64,000 nt of DNA. It comes from JBBDWR01 sp040902745 (GTDB lineage: Bacteria > Actinomycetota > UBA4738 > HRBIN12). The stretch covers positions 1 to 64,000 of the forward strand of contig JBBDWR010000012.1 in assembly GCA_040902745.1 (NCBI GenBank). The letters run 5' to 3'. The position numbers were made by a program, and so were the translations under genes. The notes below the pieces were generated by a model that saw only the letters and a list, made by a program, of their open reading frames with translations, ran no database searches and had not been told where the DNA came from. Shown here piece by piece: positions 34,799 to 42,975 of this stretch (within the stretch, counting starts at the first letter, position 1; each line of letters opens with the position of its first letter).

Positions 34799-36037
34799 CT
34801 ACCCGACGGAACTGCTCCGCATCTGCTTGAGTTGCGAGTCAACCACTGTGGGAACTTCGGCCGGGAGCTCGTCAGGGTCGGTTCGGGCCGCTTCGACGGC
34901 CGCCGGGACACGCTCCAGAACATCTGTCACGACCTCGATAGCGAACCGGCGCGACATCCCCCACCAGACAGCCTCATTGATGAGTCGTTCGGCAGTCACC
35001 CTGTTCGTGCGCCGAACGTCGTCGACGTACATGGCGAGGCGGTCGTCGCCGTAGACGAGGGTGGAGACCACGTCGTACGTGGGCGCGAGGCGGATCGCCC
35101 CGGACGGCTCATGGAGCAGCGAGAAGTTCTTTCCGTGCGCATCACCGTTTCCGACGAGGACGTTGAGCGTTACGGCCCGAAGCAGTTCGTCCAGCGCGCT
35201 CGGAGCGGTCACGTCTTGAAGGATCCCGGCGATCCCGTGCAGGGACGGACCGCCGTCCTCCTGATACTTCTTCTCGGGCGGGATCCCTGTGGCTTGGCAG
35301 AAGTCTTCTTGGTGGATGCGCTCGACGACCCCGTCCGGATGAACCCGGCGATCGTAGCGCTCCACGACGGTGAGCCTGCGACTGCCGATCGTGGTCATCT
35401 CCACCGCAGGTGCACGGAGCCCGAGATGGGCAGCGAGTCGCATACAGAAGACTTCGTTCTCGACGGTCTGGGGCAGGCGATCGATCTGCGGCTTCAGGAT
35501 GTGGGTCGAAGGCGTACCGTCCACAGGCCTGCCCCAGCCCCCGTCGGGCATCCGAGTGAGCAGCAACTTCTCCTGGACGCCGGCGAGGGAGAGACGGACG
35601 CGGCCGTCGATGCCGAGGGGAGCGCTGCGCAGATTCGCGACGAGCCCATCGAGCTCGGCATCGTCGAGCGATTGGGCGGTCAGCGTGGTCGGTTGCGGTG
35701 GTGGTGCATCGCCCTCCGGTTGGATCACGAGGGCCCCGGCACAGTCTCGACCCAGGGCACGGATCAGACCCAATGTGTCCTCTCGGAGGAGGCCGAGGTC
35801 ATTGGCGATCACCTGACGCGACTCTCCTTCAGGCAGGAGACCGTCGACGAAGGAGCGGACCACGCCGTGGGGATAGCGCTCGGGCCTCAACGGCAACGAG
35901 AGAGACAGGACGGGCACCCCGAGCTGATAGCGAGCCAAGGCATCGTCCGTGTAGGCGAGACGCAGACGGCCCCGCTCCTGGCCGATGAGGGCTACGCGCG
36001 TCCCATAGAGCCAAATGGCCAGCTGCTCGGTCCTCAC
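34799..36037 (-). CDS. hipA: HipA-type Ser/Thr kinase toxin
   Basis: HipA phosphorylates glutamyl-tRNA synthetase in E. coli and causes growth arrest and persistence. This 412-residue protein has the N-terminal subdomain with the SLSLPL and GLLPE motifs, the ATP-loop LSLAGVQEKLL (about 149-159) and the catalytic NGDAHGKNFSLL (about 306-317; Asp as base, Asn for Mg). The Asp of the metal site lies in TYDVVS (about 331). Start GTG 36037 overlaps the hipB stop in a GTGA, so toxin synthesis is coupled to the antitoxin. Confidence 0.93.
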   Translation of the reverse strand: MRTEQLAIWLYGTRVALIGQERGRLRLAYTDDALARYQLGVPVLSLSLPLRPERYPHGVVRSFVDGLLPEGESRQVIANDLGLLREDTLGLIRALGRDCAGALVIQPEGDAPPPQPTTLTAQSLDDAELDGLVANLRSAPLGIDGRVRLSLAGVQEKLLLTRMPDGGWGRPVDGTPSTHILKPQIDRLPQTVENEVFCMRLAAHLGLRAPAVEMTTIGSRRLTVVERYDRRVHPDGVVERIHQEDFCQATGIPPEKKYQEDGGPSLHGIAGILQDVTAPSALDELLRAVTLNVLVGNGDAHGKNFSLLHEPSGAIRLAPTYDVVSTLVYGDDRLAMYVDDVRRTNRVTAERLINEAVWWGMSRRFAIEVVTDVLERVPAAVEAARTDPDELPAEVPTVVDSQLKQMRSSSVG

Positions 36038-36288
36038 CAGTCCGCCTTCTCCAATGTCAAGCGGACGCCCAACTGTTTGAACAATCGGAGCAAGCGGCGA
36101 ACCTGCTCGGTCTCGTTGCCGTGTTCGAGCGCCGAGAGGTAGGTCCGGTTGAGACCGGCCCGATCAGCAAGCTCAGCCTGGGAAAGGCCGGCCTGCTGAC
36201 GGTAGTGCCGAAGAGCGGTGCCAAGGGAGTCGGGTGTGTAGATGCGGAAAGGCTGCTCTTCCGGTGTGGTGTCTCGTGGTGTCTCCAT
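36034..36288 (-). CDS. hipB: HipB-type antitoxin, XRE-family DNA-binding protein
   Basis: The 84-residue protein is a Cro/C1-type helix-turn-helix with the recognition region LSQAELADRAGLNRTYLSAL (35-54). HipB binds HipA and represses the operon. The ATG 36288 lacks a ribosome site, and a TACCAT box (36302-36297) ends 8 nt before it, so the transcript has almost no leader. Two operator-like repeats lie immediately upstream. Confidence 0.9.
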   Translation of the reverse strand: METPRDTTPEEQPFRIYTPDSLGTALRHYRQQAGLSQAELADRAGLNRTYLSALEHGNETEQVRRLLRLFKQLGVRLTLEKADW

Positions 36289-36300
36289 TTGCGGACATGG

Positions 36301-36351
36301 TATCAGCGTCCTGATATACAGACAACGCTACCGCGTCCTGATTTTCGGACA
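36301..36351. promoter_or_regulatory. Duplicated hipBA operator
   Basis: A palindrome TATCAG-N4-CTGATA (36301-36316) overlaps the presumed -10 of hipB by two bases. In addition, GCGTCCTGATATACAGACA (36306-36324) recurs at 36333-36351 with 16 of 19 identical bases, 27 bp apart. Repeated operators next to the promoter are the rule for hipBA autoregulation. Confidence 0.6.
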
Positions 36352-36376
36352 TTTCACCCCTGGGCAGCTCGAACGA

Positions 36377-37276
36377 TCAAGGGGGAGTCCCGCCCTCGGC
36401 CCCAGGGACGCGGACCATGCCTTGCTGCATCGGCACCTGAACCCCCCGCTCCTCGAGCCTCGTGGAAACGCGTTCGCGGAGCAGGCGCTCGATCGCCCAG
36501 CGACGGCTCGGCAAGGTCTGGGCCACGACCCGCACCACGACACCCGTCTCGCCGAGTGCTTGGATCCCGAGCACCTCCGGTCCCGACATCAGCGCATCGC
36601 CGAAGGCCGGGTCGTCGTGCAGTTCGGTGAACAGCTCCTCGAGGATCTCGCGCAGCTTTTCGGTGTCCTCGCCGTAGGCGACGCGGAGGTCGACGATCGC
36701 CCGCGCCCACCCGCGCGACTTGTTGCTGACGAACACCATGTTCCCGTTGGGAACCGTGTGGATCGTGCCGTCGTAGGCGCGCACGCGGGTGGTACGCATG
36801 CTCAGATCCTCGACGGTCCCCTCGAGCAGTCCGGCGGCCGTCTGGATCGCGACCACGTCGCCGACCCCGAACTGGTTCTCCACGAGGATGAAGAATCCCG
36901 TGAGTCCGTCACGGACGACGGATTGCGCGCCGAACCCGAGCGCCACTCCGGCGACGCCGGCGCTCGCGAGCAGCGGCGCCAAGTTCACGCCGAGGGCCGA
37001 CAAGATCATCAGAGCCGCGATGAACCAGATCACGGCGACGATCACGCTCGACAACCCGTGGCCGACGGTGCCGGCGCGCCGGATCGCCACGTCGCGGTTG
37101 GAGTCCCCCTCGACGCGTTCCATCCTGTGGCGCAGCCTGCGCACGATGAGCTGCGCAACCACCGTGAGCACGGCAGCGACGAGCAGGGAGATGCCGATCG
37201 CGAGCCACTGCTCGTTGGTCACGAGCCGCTCGACGGAGTCGGTGAGGGTGTCCTGTTGGGCGAGCATCCACCCCAT
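36377..37276 (-). CDS. Small-conductance mechanosensitive channel, MscS family
   Basis: The 299-residue protein has three membrane segments (about 20-45, 75-97 and 100-130). The pore-lining helix GVAGVALGFGAQSVVRDGLTG (about 108-128) has the small-residue Ala/Gly packing of MscS TM3, followed by the beta domain with VENQFGVGDVVAI (about 132-144). It opens under hypo-osmotic stress. ATG 37276 is used. ATG 37267 with GGGGTGG upstream is an equally good start. The next gene upstream ends at 37277, directly adjacent. Confidence 0.92.
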   Translation of the reverse strand: MGWMLAQQDTLTDSVERLVTNEQWLAIGISLLVAAVLTVVAQLIVRRLRHRMERVEGDSNRDVAIRRAGTVGHGLSSVIVAVIWFIAALMILSALGVNLAPLLASAGVAGVALGFGAQSVVRDGLTGFFILVENQFGVGDVVAIQTAAGLLEGTVEDLSMRTTRVRAYDGTIHTVPNGNMVFVSNKSRGWARAIVDLRVAYGEDTEKLREILEELFTELHDDPAFGDALMSGPEVLGIQALGETGVVVRVVAQTLPSRRWAIERLLRERVSTRLEERGVQVPMQQGMVRVPGAEGGTPP

Positions 37277-37798
37277 TCAAGCACGCCCGCAGAGGTCCAC
37301 GACCGGAGGCCGCCATCCGGTCGGTTTGCGCGGGGCCAGCGGCTTCACGAACAGCATCGCCGTGTCGCCCGGCCACAAGTCCGGGAGGTCGCGCGCCGCA
37401 ACGAACCCGTTGGCCGCGTAGAAGGCGCGGGTCGCGTTGTAGCCGTCCGGAATCTCATCGGGATCGGCGGGCGAGACAGTGAACACGAGCAGCAGGGTTC
37501 GCCCTTCCCGCAGGAGCAGATCCTCGAGAGGCCGAAGCAACGCCGAACCGATGCCGCCGCCTCTGCGATCGGCGCGCACGGCCATCCACGTGATCTCGGC
37601 GGTCCTGTCGTAGTGCCGCGCCAGCGTGACGAATCCCACCACCGAGCCGCCGTCCATCGCAACGAAGCCGTCCTGCTCGCGCACGGCGGCGTTGCACATC
37701 CGTTGTCCGTCGGGGTCGCCGAAGTGGTACGGAAGCGAGGCAACGACGGCGTCACATCCCTCCGCATCGTCGACGGTCAAGGGGCGGATCTCGGTCAC
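37277..37798 (-). CDS. GNAT-family N-acetyltransferase
   Basis: The 173-residue protein has the GNAT fold with motif A AVRADRRGGGIGSALLRPLE (about 73-92), which includes the acetyl-CoA loop R-x-G-x-G-I-G, and motif B in YNATRAFYAANGFVAARDL (about 118-136). The substrate is unknown. GTG 37798 is chosen because TACGGT ends exactly 6 nt before it. GTG 37801 adds one residue. The stop abuts the MscS start, suggesting cotranscription. Confidence 0.85.
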   Translation of the reverse strand: MTEIRPLTVDDAEGCDAVVASLPYHFGDPDGQRMCNAAVREQDGFVAMDGGSVVGFVTLARHYDRTAEITWMAVRADRRGGGIGSALLRPLEDLLLREGRTLLLVFTVSPADPDEIPDGYNATRAFYAANGFVAARDLPDLWPGDTAMLFVKPLAPRKPTGWRPPVVDLCGRA

Positions 37799-37804
37799 CA
37801 CGGA

Positions 37805-37810
37805 ACCGTA
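37805..37810 (-). promoter_or_regulatory. Putative -10 box for leaderless GNAT transcript
   Basis: TACGGT on the minus strand ends 6 nt before GTG 37798. There is no ribosome site. Confidence 0.45.
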
Positions 37811-37820
37811 CCGGACGCGA

Positions 37821-38645
37821 TCACCGCATCGCTTCCTCGAGCGCACGCCGTACGAGCACCTTGGAGAGCTCCTTGCGGTACTCGGCACTGCCGAACGCGT
37901 CGGACGGCGGGCTGGTTCCCTCAGCCGCGTGGTGCGCCGCGGTCGCCGGATCGGCGCCGCCCGAGAGCGCGTGTTCGACGGCGCTCGCGCGCAGCGGCCG
38001 GTCACCCATGTTCGTCAACGCCACCGCGGCTCGGGAGCCGTTCGCTGCCAGCGCGGCGACCCCGACCAGCGCCCAGTCCTGCGCGCGGCGGTGGAACTTG
38101 ATGTAGCTCCACCCTCCCGTGTGCCTTGGGACACGGATCTCGGTGAGCACCTCGTTCGCCGCGAGGTCGGGCTCGAACAGTCCCTTGAAGAAGTCCCGCG
38201 CCGCGACCTGCCGGGTCCCGCCACCCGCACCGCGTACGACCATCGTCGCGTCGAGCGCAAGCAGCACCGTGGGAAGATCGCTCGCCGGATCCGCGTGCGC
38301 CACCGAGCCGCCGATCGTGCCGACATGACGCACCGCCGGGTCGCCGATGTCGGCGGCGGTGTGCGCGACGATCGGACAGTTCGCCTCGAGCACGGGGTTC
38401 GCCGCGACATCATGGTGGCGGGTCAGCGCGCCGATCGCGATCGCGTCGCCGTCTTCCCGAACATAGGAGAGGTCCGCGATCCTGGTGATGTCGACGAGCT
38501 TGGACGGCTGGGCCAGCCGCAACCGCATCAGGGGCAGCAGCGAGTGCCCGCCCGCGAGGATCTTGGCCTCGTCGTCGCCGGTGAGCAGGTCGATCGCGTG
38601 ATCGACCGACGTCGCCCGTTCGTAGTCGAACGCCGCGGGGATCAT
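37821..38645 (-). CDS. coxM: Molybdenum hydroxylase FAD-binding medium subunit (CoxM-like)
   Basis: The 274-residue protein carries the FAD of CO dehydrogenase/xanthine-dehydrogenase-type enzymes. The two family motifs are AGGHSLLPLMRLRLAQP (about 34-50) and TIGGSVAHADPASDLP (about 108-123). It shuttles electrons between the Fe-S clusters and quinone or NAD. It lies 14 bp after coxS and is co-directional with it. The large molybdopterin subunit that completes the enzyme is absent here. Confidence 0.9.
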   Translation of the reverse strand: MIPAAFDYERATSVDHAIDLLTGDDEAKILAGGHSLLPLMRLRLAQPSKLVDITRIADLSYVREDGDAIAIGALTRHHDVAANPVLEANCPIVAHTAADIGDPAVRHVGTIGGSVAHADPASDLPTVLLALDATMVVRGAGGGTRQVAARDFFKGLFEPDLAANEVLTEIRVPRHTGGWSYIKFHRRAQDWALVGVAALAANGSRAAVALTNMGDRPLRASAVEHALSGGADPATAAHHAAEGTSPPSDAFGSAEYRKELSKVLVRRALEEAMR

Positions 38646-38659
38646 GCGACCCTCCCTCC

Positions 38660-39124
38660 TCAGGCCGTGGTTCCGGCCGCGTCCAACACGGCCTTGACGA
38701 TGTTCTGGTAGCCGGTGCACCGGCACAGGTTGCCCTCGAGCGCCTCGCGGACCTGTTGCTCGCTCGGCGACGGGTTCTCCTTGAGATAGCTCGTCGCCGC
38801 CATGATCATCCCGGGCGTGCAGTAGCCGCACTGCAACCCGTGATTGCGACGGAACGCCTCCTGCATCGGATGCAGCTCGCCGTCGGTGGCCATCGATTCG
38901 ATCGTCGCGACTTCGCGCCCATCGGCCTGCACCGCAAGCATCGTGCAGGACTTCACCGACTCGCCGTCCACCAGCACCGTGCAGGCGCCGCAACTGGAGG
39001 TGTCGCATCCGACGTTGGTCCCGATGAGCCCAAGGCTCTCCCGGAGGAAATACACGAGGAGCTGTCGAGGTTCCGCATCGACGGCGTGCCGCTCCCCGTT
39101 CACGGTGACCGAGATCCGTGTCAC
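38660..39124 (-). CDS. coxS: Molybdenum hydroxylase [2Fe-2S] small subunit (CoxS-like)
   Basis: The 154-residue protein has an N-terminal plant-type ferredoxin cluster GCDTSSCGACTV with a fourth Cys in VKSC, and a C-terminal cluster CGYCTPGM plus CRCTGY. It relays electrons from the Mo site to the flavin. GTG 39124 is chosen because GGGGGG lies about 6 nt before it, just where the ITVNG-type N-terminus begins. GTG 39130 is possible. It is the first gene of a two-gene coxS-coxM unit. Confidence 0.93.
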   Translation of the reverse strand: MTRISVTVNGERHAVDAEPRQLLVYFLRESLGLIGTNVGCDTSSCGACTVLVDGESVKSCTMLAVQADGREVATIESMATDGELHPMQEAFRRNHGLQCGYCTPGMIMAATSYLKENPSPSEQQVREALEGNLCRCTGYQNIVKAVLDAAGTTA

Positions 39125-39222
39125 GAACACGCCCCCCTTCGATCGATCCGAATGGTCTCCGGCAGGCCCGGAGCGTAGCCCAGCCGAAGATGTCGTGCGG
39201 ACGTCGCGGGTGCGCCGCGATG

Positions 39223-39720
39223 TTACGCGCCGGTCGGATCCGCGAGCGTGGCGTAAGACTCCGCGGTGCACGGCCGGTTGCGCTCGGCCGGCCCGAGCCC
39301 TGACAACTCTGCCTCTCCGGTCGCCACGACACCCAGGAAGGCACATCGACCGTCGGCGCCGAGCGCCACCCCGAGCCACCGATCCGAACGCGCGTCCACG
39401 CTGATCTGCGTCGGCCGCGTCGAGGCTTCGTCTCCGGGCACGAAATCTAGGGTCAGCTCCACGACCTGCAGCTCGCCGGCGTCGGCCTCTGCCAGGCTCC
39501 CCTGCTCCTCTTCGACGATCCTCGCGGCGTCGACCGCAACTCGCAGGTTCGTCTGCGCGCTTGCCGAAGGAGGTTCGGGTCTGCTGACGATCGTGCCGAT
39601 CGCGATCGCCACGCCGGCGAGAGCGAGCGCACCGGCGATCACCCAGAACCCCCGGTTGGAGCGGCGCTCGAGCGTGTCAGGCGGCACCGGCTGCGTATCG
39701 ACACCGGGAGGCGTTCGCAT
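39223..39720 (-). CDS. Small membrane-anchored protein, pilin-head-like external domain
   Basis: The 165-residue protein has a cytoplasmic Pro-rich N-terminus, one membrane helix (about 25-45) and an external domain. The segment DRWLGVALGADGRCAFL (about 111-127) resembles the globular head of some actinobacterial pilin-like proteins, and two cysteines may pair. No prepilin cleavage site is present. It is divergent from xdhC. TAGGCT (39732-39727) ends 6 nt before ATG 39720, so the mRNA is probably leaderless. Confidence 0.7.
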   Translation of the reverse strand: MRTPPGVDTQPVPPDTLERRSNRGFWVIAGALALAGVAIAIGTIVSRPEPPSASAQTNLRVAVDAARIVEEEQGSLAEADAGELQVVELTLDFVPGDEASTRPTQISVDARSDRWLGVALGADGRCAFLGVVATGEAELSGLGPAERNRPCTAESYATLADPTGA

Positions 39721-39726
39721 CGACCC

Positions 39727-39769
39727 AGCCTAGCCGCCGGTCGCGCGTTCGGACCCCGGCGCCTACCAT
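39727..39769. promoter_or_regulatory. Divergent leaderless promoters, membrane protein and xdhC
   Basis: The two divergent start codons are 56 bp apart. TAGGCT on the minus strand (39732-39727) ends 6 nt before ATG 39720, and TACCAT on the plus strand (39764-39769) ends 7 nt before GTG 39777. Confidence 0.55.
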
Positions 39770-39776
39770 CGTCGGC

Positions 39777-40937
39777 GTGAGCGAGATCTCCGAGGTCCTC
39801 GCGTCGATCGAGCGACTCTCCGCGCGCGGAGAGCGGATGGCCTTAGCAACGATCGTCGCGATCCGCGGCTCCACCTACCGCCGCCCGGGAGCCCGCCTGC
39901 TCGTCCCCGAAAAGGGCGCGCCGATCGGCAACATCTCGGGCGGTTGTCTCGAGGGGGACATCGCCGACGCGGCGCGCGTCGTGATGGACGAGGGACGGGC
40001 ACGGCTCGCCGGCTGGGACCTCACTGCCGACGACGACGCCGTGTGGGGGCTCGGACTCGGGTGCAACGGCGCGATCGAGGTGTTCATCGAGCCCGCCGAT
40101 CGCGCCGCCCAAGTGGCGGGTGTCCTGCGCAGGGCGTTGCACGAGCAGCGTCCGATCTCGGTGGTCACCGTGCTCGAGACCGACGTCGCCGGGGTCGAGC
40201 CGGGGAGCCGACTCATCGTCGGACCCGAAGGGACGAGCGAAGGAACGCTCGGCGACCCACTGCTCGATGCCCGAGCGCGCGATGCCGCGACGGACCTGCT
40301 GATCCAGGAGCGGTCGGAGGTTCGCACGCTCGACGCAACAGGCGGGCAGGCTCGGACGTTCGTCGAGGTGCTGGAGCCACCCGTACGCCTCGTCGTCTGC
40401 GGGGCGGGCCACGACGCGATACCGCTCGTCGACGTGGCGCACGGGCTCGGCTGGCACGCCGTCGTCGTCGACGACCGTCCCGCGTTCCTCACGGAGGAGC
40501 GCTTCCCGAACGCACTCGGCTTCGTCGCCGTCGGTGCACCCGAACAAGCGGCGGCGGCCGCAGACGTCGACCGGCGCACGTTCGCGATCGTGATGACTCA
40601 CAACTTCCTGCGAGACAAGGAGTACCTGCGGTCCCTGCTCGCCTCGCCCGCCGCCTACATCGCGATGCTCGGCCCGGCGGCTCGCACCGGGCGGATCGTG
40701 GCAGAGCTCTCCGAGGAAGGCGTCGCGATCGGAGACGACGACCGCGCGCGCATCCACGGTCCCGCGGGGCTCGACCTGGGCGCCGAAGGGCCCGAGGAGA
40801 TCGCCCAGGCGATCGTCGCGGAGATCGTCGCGGTCAGGCGGGCGCGTCGCGGCGGCTTTCTGAAAGACCGCCCCGGACCGATCCACGATCGCGTCGCACA
40901 AGCGCGCGCGGCGGGAGCGATGCCCTCGGGCCGTTGA
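39777..40937 (+). CDS. xdhC: XdhC/CoxF-family molybdenum-cofactor maturation protein
   Basis: XdhC-type proteins bind and sulfurate the molybdenum cofactor before it is inserted into xanthine dehydrogenase or CO dehydrogenase. The 386-residue protein shows GSTYRRPGARLLV (about 31-43) and GNISGGCLEGD (about 51-61) in the N-terminal XdhC/CoxI domain. A Rossmann-like domain follows with VVCGAGHDAIPLV (about 205-217) and VMTHNFLRDKEYL (about 278-290). GTG 39777 is probably leaderless. It heads a co-directional set with coxG and the MobA-like gene. Confidence 0.92.
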   Translation: MSEISEVLASIERLSARGERMALATIVAIRGSTYRRPGARLLVPEKGAPIGNISGGCLEGDIADAARVVMDEGRARLAGWDLTADDDAVWGLGLGCNGAIEVFIEPADRAAQVAGVLRRALHEQRPISVVTVLETDVAGVEPGSRLIVGPEGTSEGTLGDPLLDARARDAATDLLIQERSEVRTLDATGGQARTFVEVLEPPVRLVVCGAGHDAIPLVDVAHGLGWHAVVVDDRPAFLTEERFPNALGFVAVGAPEQAAAAADVDRRTFAIVMTHNFLRDKEYLRSLLASPAAYIAMLGPAARTGRIVAELSEEGVAIGDDDRARIHGPAGLDLGAEGPEEIAQAIVAEIVAVRRARRGGFLKDRPGPIHDRVAQARAAGAMPSGR

Positions 40938-41010
40938 GTCTCGGCGGCAGCCCGCACGTTCGGGGGAGCCGGAGTAGGCTGCCGTCCCCGGTCGGTCGCG
41001 AGGAGCGGTA

Positions 41011-41586
41011 GTGCAGATTGAGAACGAGTTCGTCGTCCCCACCCCCGTCGACACCCTGTGGGCGTTCTTGCTCGACGTCGAACGGATCGCGCCGTGTATG
41101 CCCGGAGCCGAGCTCACCGAGATCCTCGACGACACCACGTGGAAGGGCAAGCTGAAGGCGAAGTTCGGACCGGTCGCGATGAACTTCACCGGGACGGTCA
41201 AGATGCTCGAGCGCGACGACTACTCCCATCGCGTCGTGTTGAAGGCGCAGGGTATGGAGTCCAAGGGGAAGGGCGCCGCGACCGCGACCGTCACGTCGTG
41301 GCTGGAGCCCGCGAGCGGCGACGACACCACGGTCAAGATGCAGGCCGACATCAACCTGTCGGGATTCGTCGCCCAGGTGAGCCGCGGTCTGCTCCCCGAC
41401 GTCTCGGCCAGACTCACGCAGCAGTTCGCCGATTGCCTCAAGTCGACGCTCGACGCCGACGCGACGTCGGTGAACGGCGCTTCCGACACGGGAGCGGCAG
41501 GCGGGTTCCGTCTCGGGTTGTGGGCGCTCGGCAGGTCGATCGCCCGGTTCTTCCGACGCCTCTTCGGGGGACGGAACGACGACTGA
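41011..41586 (+). CDS. coxG: CoxG-like SRPBCC-family protein
   Basis: The 191-residue protein is a START/Bet v1-like (SRPBCC) domain with ENEFVVPTPVDTLWAFLLDV (4-23) and VERIAPCMPGAELTEI (about 23-38), the pattern of CoxG. In carboxydotrophs CoxG helps recruit CO dehydrogenase to the membrane. A hydrophobic or basic C-terminal tail (RSIARFFRRLFGG) fits membrane attachment. A ribosome site (GAGGAG) precedes GTG 41011. It lies 73 bp after xdhC. Confidence 0.92.
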   Translation: MQIENEFVVPTPVDTLWAFLLDVERIAPCMPGAELTEILDDTTWKGKLKAKFGPVAMNFTGTVKMLERDDYSHRVVLKAQGMESKGKGAATATVTSWLEPASGDDTTVKMQADINLSGFVAQVSRGLLPDVSARLTQQFADCLKSTLDADATSVNGASDTGAAGGFRLGLWALGRSIARFFRRLFGGRNDD

Positions 41587-41602
41587 GGCCCGCCTCACCG
41601 CG

Positions 41603-42172
41603 GTGGTCCTGGCGGCGGGACTCGGCACGCGCTTCGGCGACACGAAGCAGCTCGCCCAGTTCCACGGCAGTCCGCTCGTGCAGCACGTGGTCGACGCGGC
41701 AGGAGGGTCCGGGGTCGACGAGATCATCGTCGTCGTCGGTCACGACGCCCAGCGCGTGCGATCCGCCCTGACACTGCCGGAGTCCGGACGCATCGTCGAG
41801 AACCCCGACTACTCCGAAGGGCAGGCCAGCTCGCTCCACACCGGCCTTCGACACGCCGATCCGACCTCCCAGGGCGCGCTCATCCTGCTCGCCGACCAAC
41901 CGGGCGTGGACCCGGCGCACCTTCGAGCCGTCGCCGAACGCTTCCGAACCGATCCGCTGAGGGTCGTACGGCTTCGCTATCGGGACGGTCCCGGACCGGC
42001 CGTGCTCCCCCGCGGACTGTGGGACGAGGTGCTGCTGATCACCGGCGACGTCGGCGCGCGACAGCTGTTCGAGCGCCACGCCGAGCGGGTCGACGAGGTC
42101 GTGGTGGACGCCGACGTCCCGCCAGATGTGGACACACCCGACGACCTGGGCCGCCTGGGCCGCACCCGCTGA
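41603..42172 (+). CDS. MobA-like NTP transferase (molybdenum cofactor nucleotidyltransferase)
   Basis: The 189-residue protein has the nucleotidyltransferase signature VLAAGLGTRFGDTKQLA (2-18) and ILLADQPGVDP (about 94-104). It matches the MocA group, which adds CMP to molybdopterin. Molybdopterin cytosine dinucleotide is the cofactor of CO dehydrogenases, so it fits the neighbourhood. GTG 41603 is the only canonical start before the nucleotide-binding motif. It lies 16 bp after coxG and has no ribosome site, so translation may be coupled. Confidence 0.88.
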   Translation: MVLAAGLGTRFGDTKQLAQFHGSPLVQHVVDAAGGSGVDEIIVVVGHDAQRVRSALTLPESGRIVENPDYSEGQASSLHTGLRHADPTSQGALILLADQPGVDPAHLRAVAERFRTDPLRVVRLRYRDGPGPAVLPRGLWDEVLLITGDVGARQLFERHAERVDEVVVDADVPPDVDTPDDLGRLGRTR

Positions 42173-42301
42173 TCCCCCGTTCTCCTGGCCCATCCGGCGA
42201 GGGATGTGTGCGTGCGGTAAAGGGCTCCCTGTCGCCTGCCGAGGCCTTCTGAGGCGGGATCCAACACCGCCGAGGCGACGCGAGACGGAGCTGAGCACAA
42301 G

Positions 42302-42898
42302 ATGGAGACGACTCTGCACACCACGAGACCCCGGCGCGTGCGCACGCTTGCAGCCGTCGGCCTCGTGGCCCTGCTGCTCGCAACAGCTGCATGCGGCGAC
42401 GACAAGACCGACGCCCAGCTCGCGAACGAGACCCTACAGCGGGGTCTGACAGCACATGCGGCCGGCGACATCCCGACGGCTCGCGAGGCCTACCGGCAGA
42501 CCCTGACCTACGATCCCACCAACGCGTTCGCGCTCTACAACCTCGGTCTGCTCGCCCAAGAAGACGGCGACCCCGAACTCGCCGAGGGCTTCTACCGCCA
42601 AGCGGTCGACAGCGATCCGGACTTCACCTCGGCGCTCTACAACCTCGCGATCCTGCGCTCCGACGTCGGCGCGACCGCGGAGGCGGCGACGCTGTACCAA
42701 CGCGTGATCGAACTCAAGCCCGACTACGCCCCGGCCCATCTCAATCTCGGCTTCGCGCTGCGCGACCTCGGTGAGAAGAAGGCCGGCAACGAACAGATCG
42801 CCGTGGCGATCGAGCTCGACCCCAACCTCGCCCAAAGGATCCCCGGTGATGTGGCGGGCGAGGTCACCAAGGACACCCCACAGGATCCTTCCACCTAG
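42302..42898 (+). CDS. TPR-repeat lipoprotein
   Basis: The 198-residue protein starts with a lipoprotein signal (LLLATAAC, lipobox Cys about 33). Four to five tetratricopeptide repeats follow (about 45-175) with the usual W/L-G-Y/L-A/P spacing. TPRs act as protein-interaction scaffolds outside the membrane. It stands alone with a 129-bp upstream gap. Convergent with the collagen-like gene. Confidence 0.87.
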   Translation: METTLHTTRPRRVRTLAAVGLVALLLATAACGDDKTDAQLANETLQRGLTAHAAGDIPTAREAYRQTLTYDPTNAFALYNLGLLAQEDGDPELAEGFYRQAVDSDPDFTSALYNLAILRSDVGATAEAATLYQRVIELKPDYAPAHLNLGFALRDLGEKKAGNEQIAVAIELDPNLAQRIPGDVAGEVTKDTPQDPST

Positions 42899-42923
42899 CG
42901 CCCGACACTCCTGGAAAGCCGAA

Positions 42924-42948
42924 GGGGGCGGCCTTTTCGACCGCCCCC
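42924..42948. terminator. Bidirectional-type hairpin between convergent genes
   Basis: GGGGGCGG and CCGCCCCC form an 8-bp GC stem with a 9-nt loop that contains TTTT. It lies in the 77-bp gap between the convergent TPR and collagen-like genes and can serve both strands. No T-tract follows. Confidence 0.6.
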
Positions 42949-42975
42949 GAGGGCCTTGAGGTTTCCGTTACTCGG

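Noticed and set aside
36034..36288. Phage or mobile-element origin for the hipBA pair
   Set aside because: No integrase, attachment repeat or flanking inverted repeat is visible. The composition is close to that of the neighbours, so transfer cannot be shown.
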